DNA from: an uncultured Pseudomonadales bacterium | GTDB taxonomy: Bacteria; Pseudomonadota; Gammaproteobacteria; Pseudomonadales; Azotimanducaceae | NCBI GenBank assembly: GCA_958296165.1 | Contig: OY282447.1 | Coordinates: forward strand, 186,001-250,000 | Length of the DNA: 64,000 nucleotides | Reading direction: 5' to 3' | Program-made: the position numbers and the translations under genes | Part shown: positions 9,078 to 19,604 of the stretch, one piece after another | How the letters are laid out: every line of letters starts with the position of its first letter | Position numbering within the stretch: position 1 is the stretch's first letter | Notes under the pieces: model-generated | The model's database searches: none | What the model was told of the DNA's origin: nothing | The model's input: only the letters and a program-made list of their open reading frames with translations

Positions 9078-9641
9078 ATGGCCGATCCCATCGCCCTGCT
9101 GCACGCCGACCGGGCGGCGGCGCGGGCAGCGAACGACCCGAACGCCAACGCCTGCGTTCTAGCGACGGTGGAGGGCGGCGAGCCGCAGGCGCGCGTTCTC
9201 GTGCTGCGCGATGTGGATGCGCGGCTCGGCGTATTCCTCAATGGCAGCAGCCCGAAACACGGCCAGATCGGCCAATCCGAAACCGTCGCGGCAGTGGTCT
9301 ATCTGCCGAGCAGAGCAGTGCAGTACCGGCTCACGTGTCGATTGGAAGCGATCCCGGCCGCCACCGTACGGGCAAGCTGGGAGTTGCGTCCACCCATTCC
9401 CAAGCGGCTCGATTGGCTCTACGAGCGCCACCCGCAAGGCTCCGCCGTGCCAAGCCGAGCCCGCCTAGTGGAACTGCTCAACGCGCCAAGCCCAGGCACG
9501 GCACCGGCCACCGCCTTGGGCTACTACCTGCTCCCCACCGCAGTGGACCGCCTGCACCTCGAACAGCCCGACGGCATTCACGACCGGCGACGATTCACTC
9601 TGGTGGGTGGCGCTTGGCGCGAGGAGGTGCTCGTTCCCTAG
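9078..9641 (+). CDS. pyridoxamine 5'-phosphate oxidase-like (PdxH family) protein
   Basis: 187 aa. The order of segments follows PdxH: PQARVLVLRDVD near the FMN site, then GQIGQSETVAAVVYL, RQYRL-like VQYRLTCRLEAIP, and a C-terminal DRLHLEQPDGIHDRRRF with the HDR of the PdxH C-terminal domain. It is shorter than typical PdxH (about 210 aa) because the N-terminal tail is missing, and its last residues (EEVLVP) diverge from the usual RLxP. It may make pyridoxal phosphate from the pyridoxamine or pyridoxine phosphates, or be a divergent paralogue. Confidence 0.72.
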   Translation: MADPIALLHADRAAARAANDPNANACVLATVEGGEPQARVLVLRDVDARLGVFLNGSSPKHGQIGQSETVAAVVYLPSRAVQYRLTCRLEAIPAATVRASWELRPPIPKRLDWLYERHPQGSAVPSRARLVELLNAPSPGTAPATALGYYLLPTAVDRLHLEQPDGIHDRRRFTLVGGAWREEVLVP

Positions 9642-9701
9642 CAGCCTCTCAGTCGCGTGCGGCTTAGGGTGCAAGTTGGCTGTTAGGCTCGATTGGCAGC
9701 T

Positions 9702-10831
9702 ATGGGAATGAGGACGATGGACGCGCCGCCAAACTACGCGTCGCAGATCTGCGATTCGACCGCCGCAACCCGCGGCTCGCGGAGTACGGCATCGGGCCAA
9801 AAGCTGACGACGCCGAGATCATCGCCGTTCTCTGGGAAGCGATGGACGTCTTGGAGTTGGTGCAGTCCATCAGCGCGAGCGGTTTCTTCGCTCACGAGCC
9901 TCTAATCGTCCTACAGAAAAGAGGCCAGAACATCGTCGTCGAAGGCAACCGGCGACTCGCCGCGGTTAAGTTGCTCCTCAAGCCAGAAGCGGCCCGCGAG
10001 CAAGGGTGGGACGTTCCTAAGCTGCCCTCGCGCAAGCAGGCCGACCTTCGAGAGCTGCCCGTGATCGTCACAGCTAGCCGAGAGGATTCGTGGCGCTACT
10101 TGGGCTTCAAGCACGTCAACGGTCCGGCCAAGTGGAGCAGCTACGCCAAGGCGCAATACATCGCCAGCGTCCATCGAGACTACGGCGTGCCGCTCGCAGA
10201 CATCGCTCGGCAGATCGGCGATCGCCACAAGACCGTGCAACGGCTGTATCGCGGCCTCATGGTGATCGAGCAGGCGGAACGGGAGAAGGTCTACCGGCGC
10301 GACGACCGGTATGGAACACGGTTCGCTTTCTCCCATCTCTACACGGGGCTGGAATACACGGGCATCGGCGGCTTCTTGGGGCTGGACGGCGCGGATGCAG
10401 AGTCGACAGACCCGGTGCCTCGAGACAAACTTCGCCAGCTTGGCGAGCTATGCACTTGGCTGTATGGCGGCAGGCGAGACGATCGGGCACCTCTGGTGCA
10501 ACGACAGAATCCCAACTTGAGGCAACTCGATGCAGTCCTCGGCAACGCGGCGGCAGTGGCTGCGCTCCGCGCCGACAAACCCCTTAGCGTTGCGCTCGAA
10601 GTCAGTCGCCCATCGACCACGGTATTCGAGGATGCCCTGCATGCCGCCAAACGGGAACTGCAAAGAGCCCACGGCCACGCGACCACGGGATACGACGGCG
10701 CCAAGCGGCTGCTCGGCGTCGCGGGTGAGATATGCGACTTGGCGGACGACCTCTGCTCGGCAATGGAAAAGAAGCAGTCGCCCCGCAAACGGCGGAACCG
10801 TCAAGGATCGGCGCGGCATCTGGAACCATAA
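9702..10831 (+). CDS. ParB/Srx-like N-terminal domain protein, apparent frameshift near the start
   Basis: The clear frame begins with LRVADLRFDRRNPRLAEYG at about 9734 and continues through VVEGNRRLAAVKLLL (the ParB/Srx GxxR loop) and a helix-turn-helix-like region (VPLADIARQIGDRHKTVQRLYRG). An internal ATG exists at 9842, but the protein clearly extends further upstream. In that frame there is no ATG before the stop at 9665. An ATG at 9702 opens the +1 frame (MGMRTMDAPP) and would join the ParB frame if one A were restored in the AAA at 9731. So this is a one-base frameshift or sequencing error, or a non-ATG start. It is followed at once by a PD-(D/E)XK-type gene. It probably binds DNA or has nuclease/ATPase-like activity in a two-gene defence-like unit. 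Confidence 0.65.
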
Positions 10832-10833
10832 CG

Positions 10834-11763
10834 TTGTTCAAGCTGCCGGGCACTCCCTCGCCAACCTCGGACGTCGGCGAGCTCGCCGACTACATGGAGT
10901 TGCGGTCCTGGATGGCGGGCGCGATGTCGTCCAGAGACATGGTGTCGTTCCTCGGCCAAGTGGACGACAACCAGAACAACGAAGGCATCCGAGACGATGA
11001 GAACGCAACAACGGACAAGATCGACGAGGTGATGCAGGAGATCGGGCAGCGGCATCTAGCTTGTGGCGGCGGCTATCCCTTCACCTTGAAACACCAGGGC
11101 ACGGTCATCGAGTGTGCAGCGCCCGCCGATTGCGCGCAGGGCGCCACGTATCGGTACCTGCTCCTGTGTACGCGCCTTCGGATGGACCGCAACAGGATCC
11201 AAGCTGGCCTGGACGGTACCAGTCTGTTGGAACGCCTCTCGGCCCATGTGCTTGTGAACTACCTGGGGCCTTCGCACTGCGAGTCTCTGGTGTTCGGGAC
11301 TTCCGCTGGCGGGAGCTTCTCCGATCGTGTCGATGAGCTTTGTTCGGCGCTCGGAGAGGGCGGAGGACTTGTGCCTCTCGCTGGCGTTCCCCCGCCCGTC
11401 TCGGGCGATGCCAAGCTCGACGTCGTCGCCTGGATACCGTTCCGCGACGGTCAGCCTGGCCAGCTCGTCGTCTTTGGGCAATGCAAGACGGGCACGAATT
11501 GGCGCGACACCGTGGGCGAGCTGCAACCTGACAGCTTCGTCAAGAAGCGGCTTCGGGAACCTCTGCTCGTCGACCTTATACGGGCATTTCCCATCGCCGA
11601 AGCGCAAGATCGCGGACGCTGGGATGTCGTTGCCGACACGGGCGTCTTCTTCGATCGCTGCCGCATCGTCGACCTCTGCACAGGGATGCCGCCGGATTTG
11701 GCACAGGATGTCGGCAACTGGACAAGCGGCGCCTTCGACAGCGTGGCGCCGTTGCTCAGTTGA
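10834..11763 (+). CDS. putative PD-(D/E)XK restriction endonuclease-like protein
   Basis: 309 aa from a TTG at 10834, three bases after the stop of the ParB-like gene; an alternative ATG is at 10894 (MELRSWM). A longer frame starts at 10732 but overlaps the ParB gene by 100 bases. The C-terminal half carries KLDVVAWIPF, then about 18 residues later VVFGQCKTG, which fits the D...(E/Q)xK core of the PD-(D/E)XK nuclease fold with Gln in place of Glu. I do not recognise the N-terminal half. The tight coupling to a ParB-like protein suggests a two-component defence unit sitting between pdxH-like and amidohydrolase genes. Confidence 0.6.
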   Translation: MFKLPGTPSPTSDVGELADYMELRSWMAGAMSSRDMVSFLGQVDDNQNNEGIRDDENATTDKIDEVMQEIGQRHLACGGGYPFTLKHQGTVIECAAPADCAQGATYRYLLLCTRLRMDRNRIQAGLDGTSLLERLSAHVLVNYLGPSHCESLVFGTSAGGSFSDRVDELCSALGEGGGLVPLAGVPPPVSGDAKLDVVAWIPFRDGQPGQLVVFGQCKTGTNWRDTVGELQPDSFVKKRLREPLLVDLIRAFPIAEAQDRGRWDVVADTGVFFDRCRIVDLCTGMPPDLAQDVGNWTSGAFDSVAPLLS

Positions 11764-11817
11764 CAGGCGCCCGCGGCTCGACGGCCCAGTCGCTGCTGCG
11801 GATGTCCTGTTCCTCCC

Positions 11818-13473
11818 TCAGCGCCGCAGCACGCGCCCCATTCGAGTACCTGTGTGTTCGTCGTCGCGCAGCATCACCTGGCCGTTCACCAACGTCGCCT
11901 TGTAGCCGACGGCGCGCTGTATCAGGCGGCTCTTGCCGTGCGGAAAGTCGCGCACCACGGTGGGCTGGCGCTCCTCCACGGTGGCCGGATCGAGCACGTT
12001 GACGTCGGCCTTCTTGCCTACCGCCAAGACGCCGCGGTCGGGCAGGTCCAACACCTCGGCGGCGGCGCTGGTCATGCGCCGAACCGCCTCGGCCAGCGTT
12101 ACCTTTCCTTCGTCGCGAACCCAATGGCTGAGCAGGAACGACGCCCACCCGGAGTCCATGATCTGCGAGACATGAGCGCCTGCGTCGCCCAGGCCCGGCA
12201 CGACCCAGTCGCGGGCCATCAACGACTCCACGGCGTCGAAATCCATGTTGAAGAAAGGCCGGTGGAACACGGCCTTGCCGTCGCTCTCAAGCATCAGCCG
12301 CAGCCACGTTTCGGCCGGATGCTCGCCGGCGGCTTGGGCCATGGCGAGCAGGCTGTCCTCGGCCGGGCGCGTGTAGACAGGGCGCTCGCCGTCGCCCATC
12401 CAACGCATGCCGCGGGCTACGACCTCGCTGGCGGGATCTGCTTTGGCAGCGTCGATGAGCGCGTTGCGAAATGCCTCGTCGCGGATGGCGTCCCAGCGCT
12501 TGTCGACGTCGAGTTCGCGCAGCTTGCCCCAAGACGGGAAGAATATGTCGGTCTGTAGCGCCGAGACGAAGCCGCCCGGACGCGGCACGGTCACGCCGTA
12601 GATGCGCAGGCCTTCGGCGCGCAGGTCTTCGATGATCTGATGCGGGTCGTCGAAGCCGAAGCTCTCGGTTTCCACCACGCTGAACAACACGCGCAAGTCG
12701 CCGGCGCGCGCCTCCTTGCCGAGAATCTCCAAATCGTTGGCGATCGCATCCTTGGCGTACCAGGGCACGGTTTGCATCAAGCCGTTGTGCTTGCCAACGG
12801 CGCGGGCAATGGCTTCGAGCTCGGCGGCGCCCGCGAACGTGCCCGGAATGGATCGACCGTCCGGCAGCCGATGCGCCGGCAGGCGATTGGTGGAGAAGCC
12901 GATGGCGCCGTCCCGCACCGACTGGCCGGCCACCGCAGCGATGCGCTCGATCTCATCGGCGGTGGGGTCCTCGTCGATGCCGCGATGGCCCATCACATAG
13001 AAGCGCACGGCACCGTGGCCAACCATGCCGGCGACGTTGATGGCCGGTTGCAGCTTCTCCAACGCGGTTAGATATTCGCCGTAGCTTTGCCAATTCCAAG
13101 GCAGGCCATCGAGGATCGCTTCGCGCGGGATGTCCTCCACCGTCTCCATCATCTCGGCGAGGAACTGCCGGTCCGCCGGCTTGCAGGGCGCGAACGTAAC
13201 GCCGCAGTTGCCGAGCAGAGCGGTGGTAACGCCGTGCCACGAGATCGGCGTGAGCAACGGGTCCCAGCCGATCTGCGCGTCCAAGTGCGTATGCAGGTCG
13301 ATGAAGCCCGGCGTTACAGCCAGGGCATCGGCGCGGATCTCTTCCTTGCCGCGCTCCGCTACGGCGCCGATCGCGGCGATGCTGTCGCCATCGATGGCGA
13401 CGTCGGCAGCGAACGGCTCGCGGCCGGTGCCGTCGACGATCATGCCGTCGCGGATGACGAGGTCGTGGCTCAT
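11818..13473 (-). CDS. N-acyl-D-amino-acid deacylase-type amidohydrolase
   Basis: 551 aa starting at MSHDLVIRDGMIVDGTG; GGAGAG lies 5 bases before the ATG. The metal-binding HTHLDAQ follows PGFID as in the D-aminoacylase branch of the amidohydrolase superfamily, and later DAGAHVSQIMD carries a conserved aspartate. The C-terminal VNGQVMLRDDEHTGTRMGRVLR is the usual closing beta-sandwich. It probably hydrolyses N-acyl-D-amino acids or a related amide. It is divergent from hemB. Confidence 0.82.
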   Translation of the reverse strand: MSHDLVIRDGMIVDGTGREPFAADVAIDGDSIAAIGAVAERGKEEIRADALAVTPGFIDLHTHLDAQIGWDPLLTPISWHGVTTALLGNCGVTFAPCKPADRQFLAEMMETVEDIPREAILDGLPWNWQSYGEYLTALEKLQPAINVAGMVGHGAVRFYVMGHRGIDEDPTADEIERIAAVAGQSVRDGAIGFSTNRLPAHRLPDGRSIPGTFAGAAELEAIARAVGKHNGLMQTVPWYAKDAIANDLEILGKEARAGDLRVLFSVVETESFGFDDPHQIIEDLRAEGLRIYGVTVPRPGGFVSALQTDIFFPSWGKLRELDVDKRWDAIRDEAFRNALIDAAKADPASEVVARGMRWMGDGERPVYTRPAEDSLLAMAQAAGEHPAETWLRLMLESDGKAVFHRPFFNMDFDAVESLMARDWVVPGLGDAGAHVSQIMDSGWASFLLSHWVRDEGKVTLAEAVRRMTSAAAEVLDLPDRGVLAVGKKADVNVLDPATVEERQPTVVRDFPHGKSRLIQRAVGYKATLVNGQVMLRDDEHTGTRMGRVLRR

Positions 13474-13530
13474 GGTTCTCTCCGTGGGTTGCTTGCGCCA
13501 TAGAGTACCCCTAGCGAGCCCGGCATGTGA

Positions 13531-14607
<1,077 letters not shown>

Positions 14608-14721
14608 TGTTAGAATCCGCATCGTTCGCTCTCCCTATGCCACTCAACACCACACCCCAACGCCACCCTCAAGCCCTCGCAACCACCCTCAAACCACCGC
14701 AACCTAACCCAAGGAGCTGCC

Positions 14722-15048
14722 ATGTCGGAACACATCCAACACATCACCGACGCTGAGTGGGACGAAAAAGTCCTCGGCGCCGACAAGCCCGTACTCGTCG
14801 ACTACTGGGCGGAGTGGTGCGGGCCGTGCAAGATGATCGCCCCCATCCTCGAAGACATCGCCGAGGAATACGCCGGCAAGGTGCAGGTCTGCAAGTTGGA
14901 CATCGACGCCAATCAGCAAACGCCACCGAAGTACGGCATCCGCGGCATTCCCACTCTGATGCTGTTCCGCAACGGCGAAGTGGAAGCCACCAAGGTGGGC
15001 GCTCTGTCGAAGTCGCAGCTCGCTGCATTCCTAGACAGCAACATCTGA
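14722..15048 (+). CDS. trxA: thioredoxin
   Basis: 108 aa. The active site is [10 protein letters not shown], and the cis-proline loop is [11 protein letters not shown]. It reduces protein disulfides in the cytoplasm. AAGGAG stands 6 bases before the ATG. It lies between hemB and rho, the arrangement common in gammaproteobacteria. A strong hairpin follows the gene. Confidence 0.97.
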   Translation: MSEHIQHITDAEWDEKVLGADKPVLVDYWAEWCGPCKMIAPILEDIAEEYAGKVQVCKLDIDANQQTPPKYGIRGIPTLMLFRNGEVEATKVGALSKSQLAAFLDSNI

Positions 15049-15059
15049 TGCTTCGAACT

Positions 15060-15100
15060 GGCGCCGGCTTTCCGCGGCCATGCAACGGAAAGCCGGCGCC
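15060..15100 (+). terminator. perfect 15-bp hairpin after trxA
   Basis: The arms 15060-15074 and 15086-15100 (GGCGCCGGCTTTCCG and its exact complement) flank an 11-base loop. No T-tract follows, so this is either a T-less or Rho-assisted terminator or an mRNA-stabilising 3' end rather than a textbook intrinsic terminator. Confidence 0.5.
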
Positions 15101-15263
15101 GACGATCCCCGCGCCAACGCCGCAAAACGCGGTAGCACGGCGCACAACACGGTGTTAGAGTCCTTTTGGTCGGCGCGATCGGTGCTGGCTTCAAGATCGT
15201 AAAGAGCGCGGCCAAACGCGCCAACCTTCCGAATCCCCCCTACATTTCATCGAAGACCTGCCC

Positions 15264-16526
15264 ATGAACTTGACAGACCTAAAACGAAAGCCCGTCGGCG
15301 AGCTGGTGGACATGGCCCGCGAGATGGGCCTCGAAAACGTGGCGCGCTCCCGCAAGCAGGAAGTCGTCGCGGCAATCCTGCGCAAGAAGGCCACCAACGG
15401 CGACGACATTCACGGCGAAGGCACGCTGGAGATACTGCCCGACGGCTACGGCTTCCTGCGTTCCGCCGACAGTTCCTATCTCGCCGGGCCAGCCGACATC
15501 TACGTCTCGCAGAATCAGATTCGCCGCTTCAACCTGCGTACCGGCGACAGCATCGCCGGCAAGGTGCGCCCGCCGAAGGGCGGCGGCGAACGATATTTCG
15601 CGCTGGTCAAGATCGACTCCGTCAATTTCGCCGAACCCATCGCCAAGAAACAACAAATACTGTTCGAGAATCTCACCCCGGATTTCCCAGATCGAAGGCT
15701 CACGCTCGAACGCGGCAATGGCACCACACAAGATCTCTCCAGCCGCATCGTCGATCTCATTGCGCCGATCGGCAAGGGCCAACGGGCGCTGATCGTCTCG
15801 CCGCCCAAAGCCGGCAAAACGCTCATGCTGCAGAACATCGCGGACGCCATCGCCGTCAACAACCCAGACGTCGTGCTGATCGTGCTGTTGATCGACGAGC
15901 GCCCGGAAGAGGTCACCGACATGCGCCGCATGGTGCGCGGCGAAGTCGTCGCCAGCACTTTCGACGAGCCGCCGTCGCGCCACGTGCAGGTCGCGGAAAT
16001 GGTCATCGAGAAGGCCAAGCGCCTAGTGGAGCAAAAGAAGGACGTGGTGATCCTGCTCGACTCCATCACTCGCTTGGCACGTGCCTACAACACCATCGTG
16101 CCGTCCTCCGGCAAGGTGCTCACCGGCGGCGTAGACGCCAACGCCTTGGAACGCCCCAAGCGATTCTACGGCGCGGCGCGCAATTTCATCGAAGGCGGCA
16201 GCCTCACCATCATCGCCACCGCGTTGATCGATACCGGCTCGAAGATGGACGAGGTGATCTACGAGGAGTTCAAGGGCCGCGGCAATCTGGAAATCCACCT
16301 GGAGCGCAAGATCGCGGAGAAGCGCGTTTGGCCAGCCATCAACATCCGCCGCTCCGGCACCCGCCGCGAAGAACGCCTGCTGGCAGAGGACGAACTGCAG
16401 CGCGTTTGGATACTGCGCAAGCTCCTGCACGACATGGACGACATAGCCGCCATCGAGTTCATGGTGGACAAGCTGAAGGAGACGCGCACCAACGATGAGT
16501 TCTTCGGCTCCATGCGCGGCCGCTAG
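15264..16526 (+). CDS. rho: transcription termination factor Rho
   Basis: 420 aa, full length. The N-terminal Rho_N helix bundle ([20 protein letters not shown]) is followed by the cold-shock-like RNA-binding domain ([10 protein letters not shown]), Walker A in [11 protein letters not shown], and a Walker B region [16 protein letters not shown]. It is a hexameric RNA-DNA helicase that ends transcripts. The gene stands alone downstream of trxA with a 215-bp leader; rho is commonly autoregulated through such a leader. Confidence 0.98.
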   Translation: MNLTDLKRKPVGELVDMAREMGLENVARSRKQEVVAAILRKKATNGDDIHGEGTLEILPDGYGFLRSADSSYLAGPADIYVSQNQIRRFNLRTGDSIAGKVRPPKGGGERYFALVKIDSVNFAEPIAKKQQILFENLTPDFPDRRLTLERGNGTTQDLSSRIVDLIAPIGKGQRALIVSPPKAGKTLMLQNIADAIAVNNPDVVLIVLLIDERPEEVTDMRRMVRGEVVASTFDEPPSRHVQVAEMVIEKAKRLVEQKKDVVILLDSITRLARAYNTIVPSSGKVLTGGVDANALERPKRFYGAARNFIEGGSLTIIATALIDTGSKMDEVIYEEFKGRGNLEIHLERKIAEKRVWPAINIRRSGTRREERLLAEDELQRVWILRKLLHDMDDIAAIEFMVDKLKETRTNDEFFGSMRGR

Positions 16527-16549
16527 CCGCGACGCAAAGGAGCAACCAA

Positions 16550-16569
16550 GCGGCTCGCGCAAGCCGCTC
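16550..16569. terminator. weak inverted repeat between convergent rho and hemY
   Basis: AGCGGCT (16550-16556) and AGCCGCT (16563-16569) form a 7-bp stem with a 6-base loop in the 93-bp gap between convergent genes. No clear T-run follows, so this is only a possible bidirectional terminator. Confidence 0.3.
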
Positions 16570-16619
16570 ACCTACTTCTCGTACCGCCACCTCTACACCT
16601 CTACTCCCGCCAACTCCCT

Positions 16620-17795
16620 CTACCGCCGGTCTGCGCCAGACCCTTCCGCCAGCGCGCGGCGAAAATAGTCGTTGGCGGCGGTCGCTTCGCCGTTGGCAAC
16701 GCACAGGCAACCGAGTGCCGTCAGCGCCGCCGCGCTTGGCTCGGCCTGTTGGCTGGCCTCGAAATGCGCCTTGGCTTGCGAAGATTCGCCAGCGGCAGCC
16801 GCAAGACGGCCCAAAGTCAGCAGCAACGCCGGGTCGTTGGGGTGGCGTTTCAACCAGCCGTTTGCGGCAGCCAGCTGGCGCGGCGCATCGGCGCGCATCT
16901 CGCCGTAGCGCAGCACCCACGCGTGTGCCCAGCGGCGTTTCAGGCCGTCGCGCAGGGCCGCCTCGGCGGCAGCTTCAGCGCCATGGCTCGCCAGCACGTC
17001 TACATAGGCGAGCAACAGCGCCTCTTCGCTGCGCAGCGCCTTCGGCATGTTGCGCCAGACGTCGCTGGCGTGCGCGGCGGGGCCGGTTCCGTCCTTGGGC
17101 CTCGTCAGCCGAGTGCGCCACACCGCTATCCGCACTTCGGCGTCCAGCGCTTCCGGCAGCGCCGGCGCCAGTTCCGCCACGGCATCCCAATCGCCCAATG
17201 CCTCGTACGCATCGAAGAGGCGGGCCAGCACCAGCGGATGGCGCGGCGCCTGCTTCCGCAGCGCCGTGAGCGTCGCTACGCTGCGCTGCCATTGCGCGGC
17301 GGCTTGTTGCAGCTCTGCGCGGCGCAGATCCACCACGAAGCCCGCTTGCGGGATGGCGGCTCGAGCGCGATCCAGCGTCTCGTCGCGCCGCTCGTAGTCG
17401 CCGAGTTCGTTCGCCGCGCGGGCGGCGCCGAAATATTCGAGCAATGACGTCTGCGTTGCCGCGGGCGCCAAGAGCGCCCGGCAAGCTTCGCGCCAGCGCC
17501 CTTCCGCGAGCAGCATCGCGCCCTGCAGCGAGCGCTGGCGGCTCGCTTGCCGCCGCCGAGACGCCATCCAAGCCGACGCTCGGAAGCCGCTGCGCATCAG
17601 CCGCCGCGCCAGAAAGATCAACCCGGCCAGCGCCAGCCACAGCGCCAACAGCGCCCCGGCGGCGAACCACAGGCTGGTCTCCAGCGTGGCGTCGGCGTAA
17701 GAGATCAACAGGTAGCCGGGGTCGAGCAGCATCAGCCCCGCCAGCGCGCCGCCGACGGCGAGCGCCAACACGACCAGAATGAGCAAGCCGATCAT
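16620..17795 (-). CDS. hemY: HemY-type membrane TPR protein of haem synthesis
   Basis: 391 aa. Two N-terminal membrane segments (IGLLILVVLALAVGGALAG and LWFAAGALLALWLALAGLIF) precede a HemY_N-like region and TPR-like helices rich in Ala and Leu (for example PNDPALLLTLGRLAAAAGE). This is the proteobacterial HemY of the hemCDXY operon, not the oxygen-dependent protoporphyrinogen oxidase. The ATG overlaps the hemX stop (ATGA), which sets this start; the long upstream extension in frame is out-of-frame hemX and not coding. Confidence 0.92.
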   Translation of the reverse strand: MIGLLILVVLALAVGGALAGLMLLDPGYLLISYADATLETSLWFAAGALLALWLALAGLIFLARRLMRSGFRASAWMASRRRQASRQRSLQGAMLLAEGRWREACRALLAPAATQTSLLEYFGAARAANELGDYERRDETLDRARAAIPQAGFVVDLRRAELQQAAAQWQRSVATLTALRKQAPRHPLVLARLFDAYEALGDWDAVAELAPALPEALDAEVRIAVWRTRLTRPKDGTGPAAHASDVWRNMPKALRSEEALLLAYVDVLASHGAEAAAEAALRDGLKRRWAHAWVLRYGEMRADAPRQLAAANGWLKRHPNDPALLLTLGRLAAAAGESSQAKAHFEASQQAEPSAAALTALGCLCVANGEATAANDYFRRALAEGSGADRR

Positions 17796-18922
17796 GTGGC
17801 CTGCTGGCCGCTCGGCGCGGCTGCTCCTTCGGCCAACTCGCGCAGCCGGGACAGCGATCGGGAGATGTCCGGAAGCTGCACGTCGAGGTCGACGGCGAGC
17901 AGCGCGTCCAGCTCGCGCGTCAGCCGTTCGGTTGCCGGCCGGTCTGGGTCGACGAAGCGATGCAGCCAATCGCGCGCCGCCGCCAAGCTGGCGCGGTAGA
18001 TTTCCTGGTCGTGCCGCAACACTGCGAGCTGGGCTCGGTCCAGCGCCAGCCGCAGATGCAGTTGCAGGTAGTCCGCTTGACGCGGCGGCAGCAGCGGCCG
18101 CACCGATTCGCCGTCGTGGCGGCGGAACCGTACCAAGCCGCCAAGGCGCGCGACCAGCGCTTCCCACATGGACGGCGCGGCGCCTTCGCCTGGCGGCGAG
18201 GCGGCTTCTTCCAGCGCGGTTGCCGAATACTCCGGCAGTCGCAGCGGCAGATCGTCGAGCAGCGCTTTGAGCGCATCCAGTTGGAGGAAAATGCCTTGCG
18301 TGTCAACGCCCTCGAACGCTCTGAGCGAGGCCATCTCGGTGGCAATGAGCGCCCGCACATCGTGGTAGGCAAGAGCGCCGGTCTCCACCAATAGCTGATC
18401 CGCCAGCGCCAGCAGACTCTCGGCGCCGCCAGCGTCGCGTTCCATCAACAGGCGGTGGTTGGCGACGCGCATGAGGTATTCCGCCTCGGCCAGCCGCCAG
18501 CGTCCGGGCTCCGCTTCGCCGCGTTGGCTCTGCGCCGTGGCCAGGGCGATGAGGTCGCTCTGCCGGGCCTGACCTTGCTGCAAGGCGGCCACCTGCTGCT
18601 CGGCGCGCGAGGCCACGGCCTCGAACTCGGTGCGCAGCGCTTGCGTCTCCTGCGCCAAACGCCGTTGCTGCGCCGCAAGCTGGGCGCGCAGCGCGGCCAC
18701 CGCATCTTGCTCAGGCGCCTGCCAAGCCAGCCAGCCGGCGCAGCCGGCCAGCGCCGCCGCGCCAAGCGATGCCACCAACGCCAGCGCGGCCAAGGCGCGC
18801 CCGCCGCTCGCGCGCTGGGCGCTGTCCGCTCGTTCCGGCGCCGCGTCTTCGATCAGCCCGCCTTCAGCCAAGCCTTCGCTCTCCTTGCTGCCGACGCTGC
18901 GAACATACAGACGACCGGCCAT
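17792..18922 (-). CDS. hemX: HemX family protein (uroporphyrinogen-III C-methyltransferase-like)
   Basis: 376 aa from the ATG at MAGRLYVRSVGS. One membrane segment (ALAALALVASLGAAALAGCAGWLAW) is followed by a coiled coil (ALRAQLAAQQRRLAQETQAL) and the periplasmic-type domain with AEAEYLMRVANHRLLMERD, diagnostic for HemX. Often annotated as a uroporphyrinogen methyltransferase, but it lacks the SAM-binding motifs of CobA; its role in haem synthesis is structural or unclear. It overlaps the hemD end by 59 bases and the hemY start by 4, so the operon is tightly coupled. Confidence 0.9.
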   Translation of the reverse strand: MAGRLYVRSVGSKESEGLAEGGLIEDAAPERADSAQRASGGRALAALALVASLGAAALAGCAGWLAWQAPEQDAVAALRAQLAAQQRRLAQETQALRTEFEAVASRAEQQVAALQQGQARQSDLIALATAQSQRGEAEPGRWRLAEAEYLMRVANHRLLMERDAGGAESLLALADQLLVETGALAYHDVRALIATEMASLRAFEGVDTQGIFLQLDALKALLDDLPLRLPEYSATALEEAASPPGEGAAPSMWEALVARLGGLVRFRRHDGESVRPLLPPRQADYLQLHLRLALDRAQLAVLRHDQEIYRASLAAARDWLHRFVDPDRPATERLTRELDALLAVDLDVQLPDISRSLSRLRELAEGAAAPSGQQAT

Positions 18923-19604
18923 CGACCCGCGCCAGTCGGCACAATGCTGCCGCGACTGCCGCCGGATTCGCGCCCAGTGTAACAACGACGTTCTCGAAGC
19001 CCGCCCGAGCGGCCAGGTCGGCAACGCGCGGCGACGGCGCCAAGAGCGGCGCCGCGGCATCGCGCCGGTGCGCGAACCATGCTTCTGCAATCGCGTCCAC
19101 GGCGGCGCCGCTGCCAGCGACGATTGCATCCACGTCCTGGCCGGCCAGATTGGGCCGCACGGCGGCGCGACGATAGACATTCCACTCGACCACCGCGCCG
19201 CCAGCGCACCGCAGTTTGCGCTGCAAGACGGTGCGCCCGCCCTCGCCCTTGACGATCAGCGTCCGCTCGGGCACGGCCGCAAGCGCATTGAAGACGCTCG
19301 CCGCGCTGGCTTGCGCGGCCATGCAGGGCGCAACGCCATGTTCCCGCAACGCAGCGCTTGCCGGGGCGCCGACGGCCGCGCTCGGGCAGCCGCGCCACGG
19401 CGCGCGCATCCAGCCGTTTCGCGCGGCATGGACGACCGCGTGCTCGGAAACGAACAACGCGAGATCGAAGCGCCCCAGCGGCGGCTTGACGGAGCATGGC
19501 TCGATGCGCAACACCGGCGCTTTGAACGTCGTCAGGCCCAGCTGCTCGAGCGCGGCGGCCAAGCGCGTGGCCCCCGGTTCGGTTCTGGTGATCCACACGC
19601 GCAT
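18864..19604 (-). CDS. hemD: uroporphyrinogen-III synthase
   Basis: 246 aa. Closes hydroxymethylbilane to uroporphyrinogen III. The sequence is weakly conserved, as is usual, but the N-terminal VWITRTEPGATRLAAALEQLG and the LIVKGEGGRTVL and VDAIVAGSGAAVDA segments fit HemD. The ATG directly abuts the hemC stop (TAG at 19605-19607), and the 3' end overlaps hemX. Confidence 0.9.
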   Translation of the reverse strand: MRVWITRTEPGATRLAAALEQLGLTTFKAPVLRIEPCSVKPPLGRFDLALFVSEHAVVHAARNGWMRAPWRGCPSAAVGAPASAALREHGVAPCMAAQASAASVFNALAAVPERTLIVKGEGGRTVLQRKLRCAGGAVVEWNVYRRAAVRPNLAGQDVDAIVAGSGAAVDAIAEAWFAHRRDAAAPLLAPSPRVADLAARAGFENVVVTLGANPAAVAAALCRLARVDGRSSVCSQRRQQGERRLG

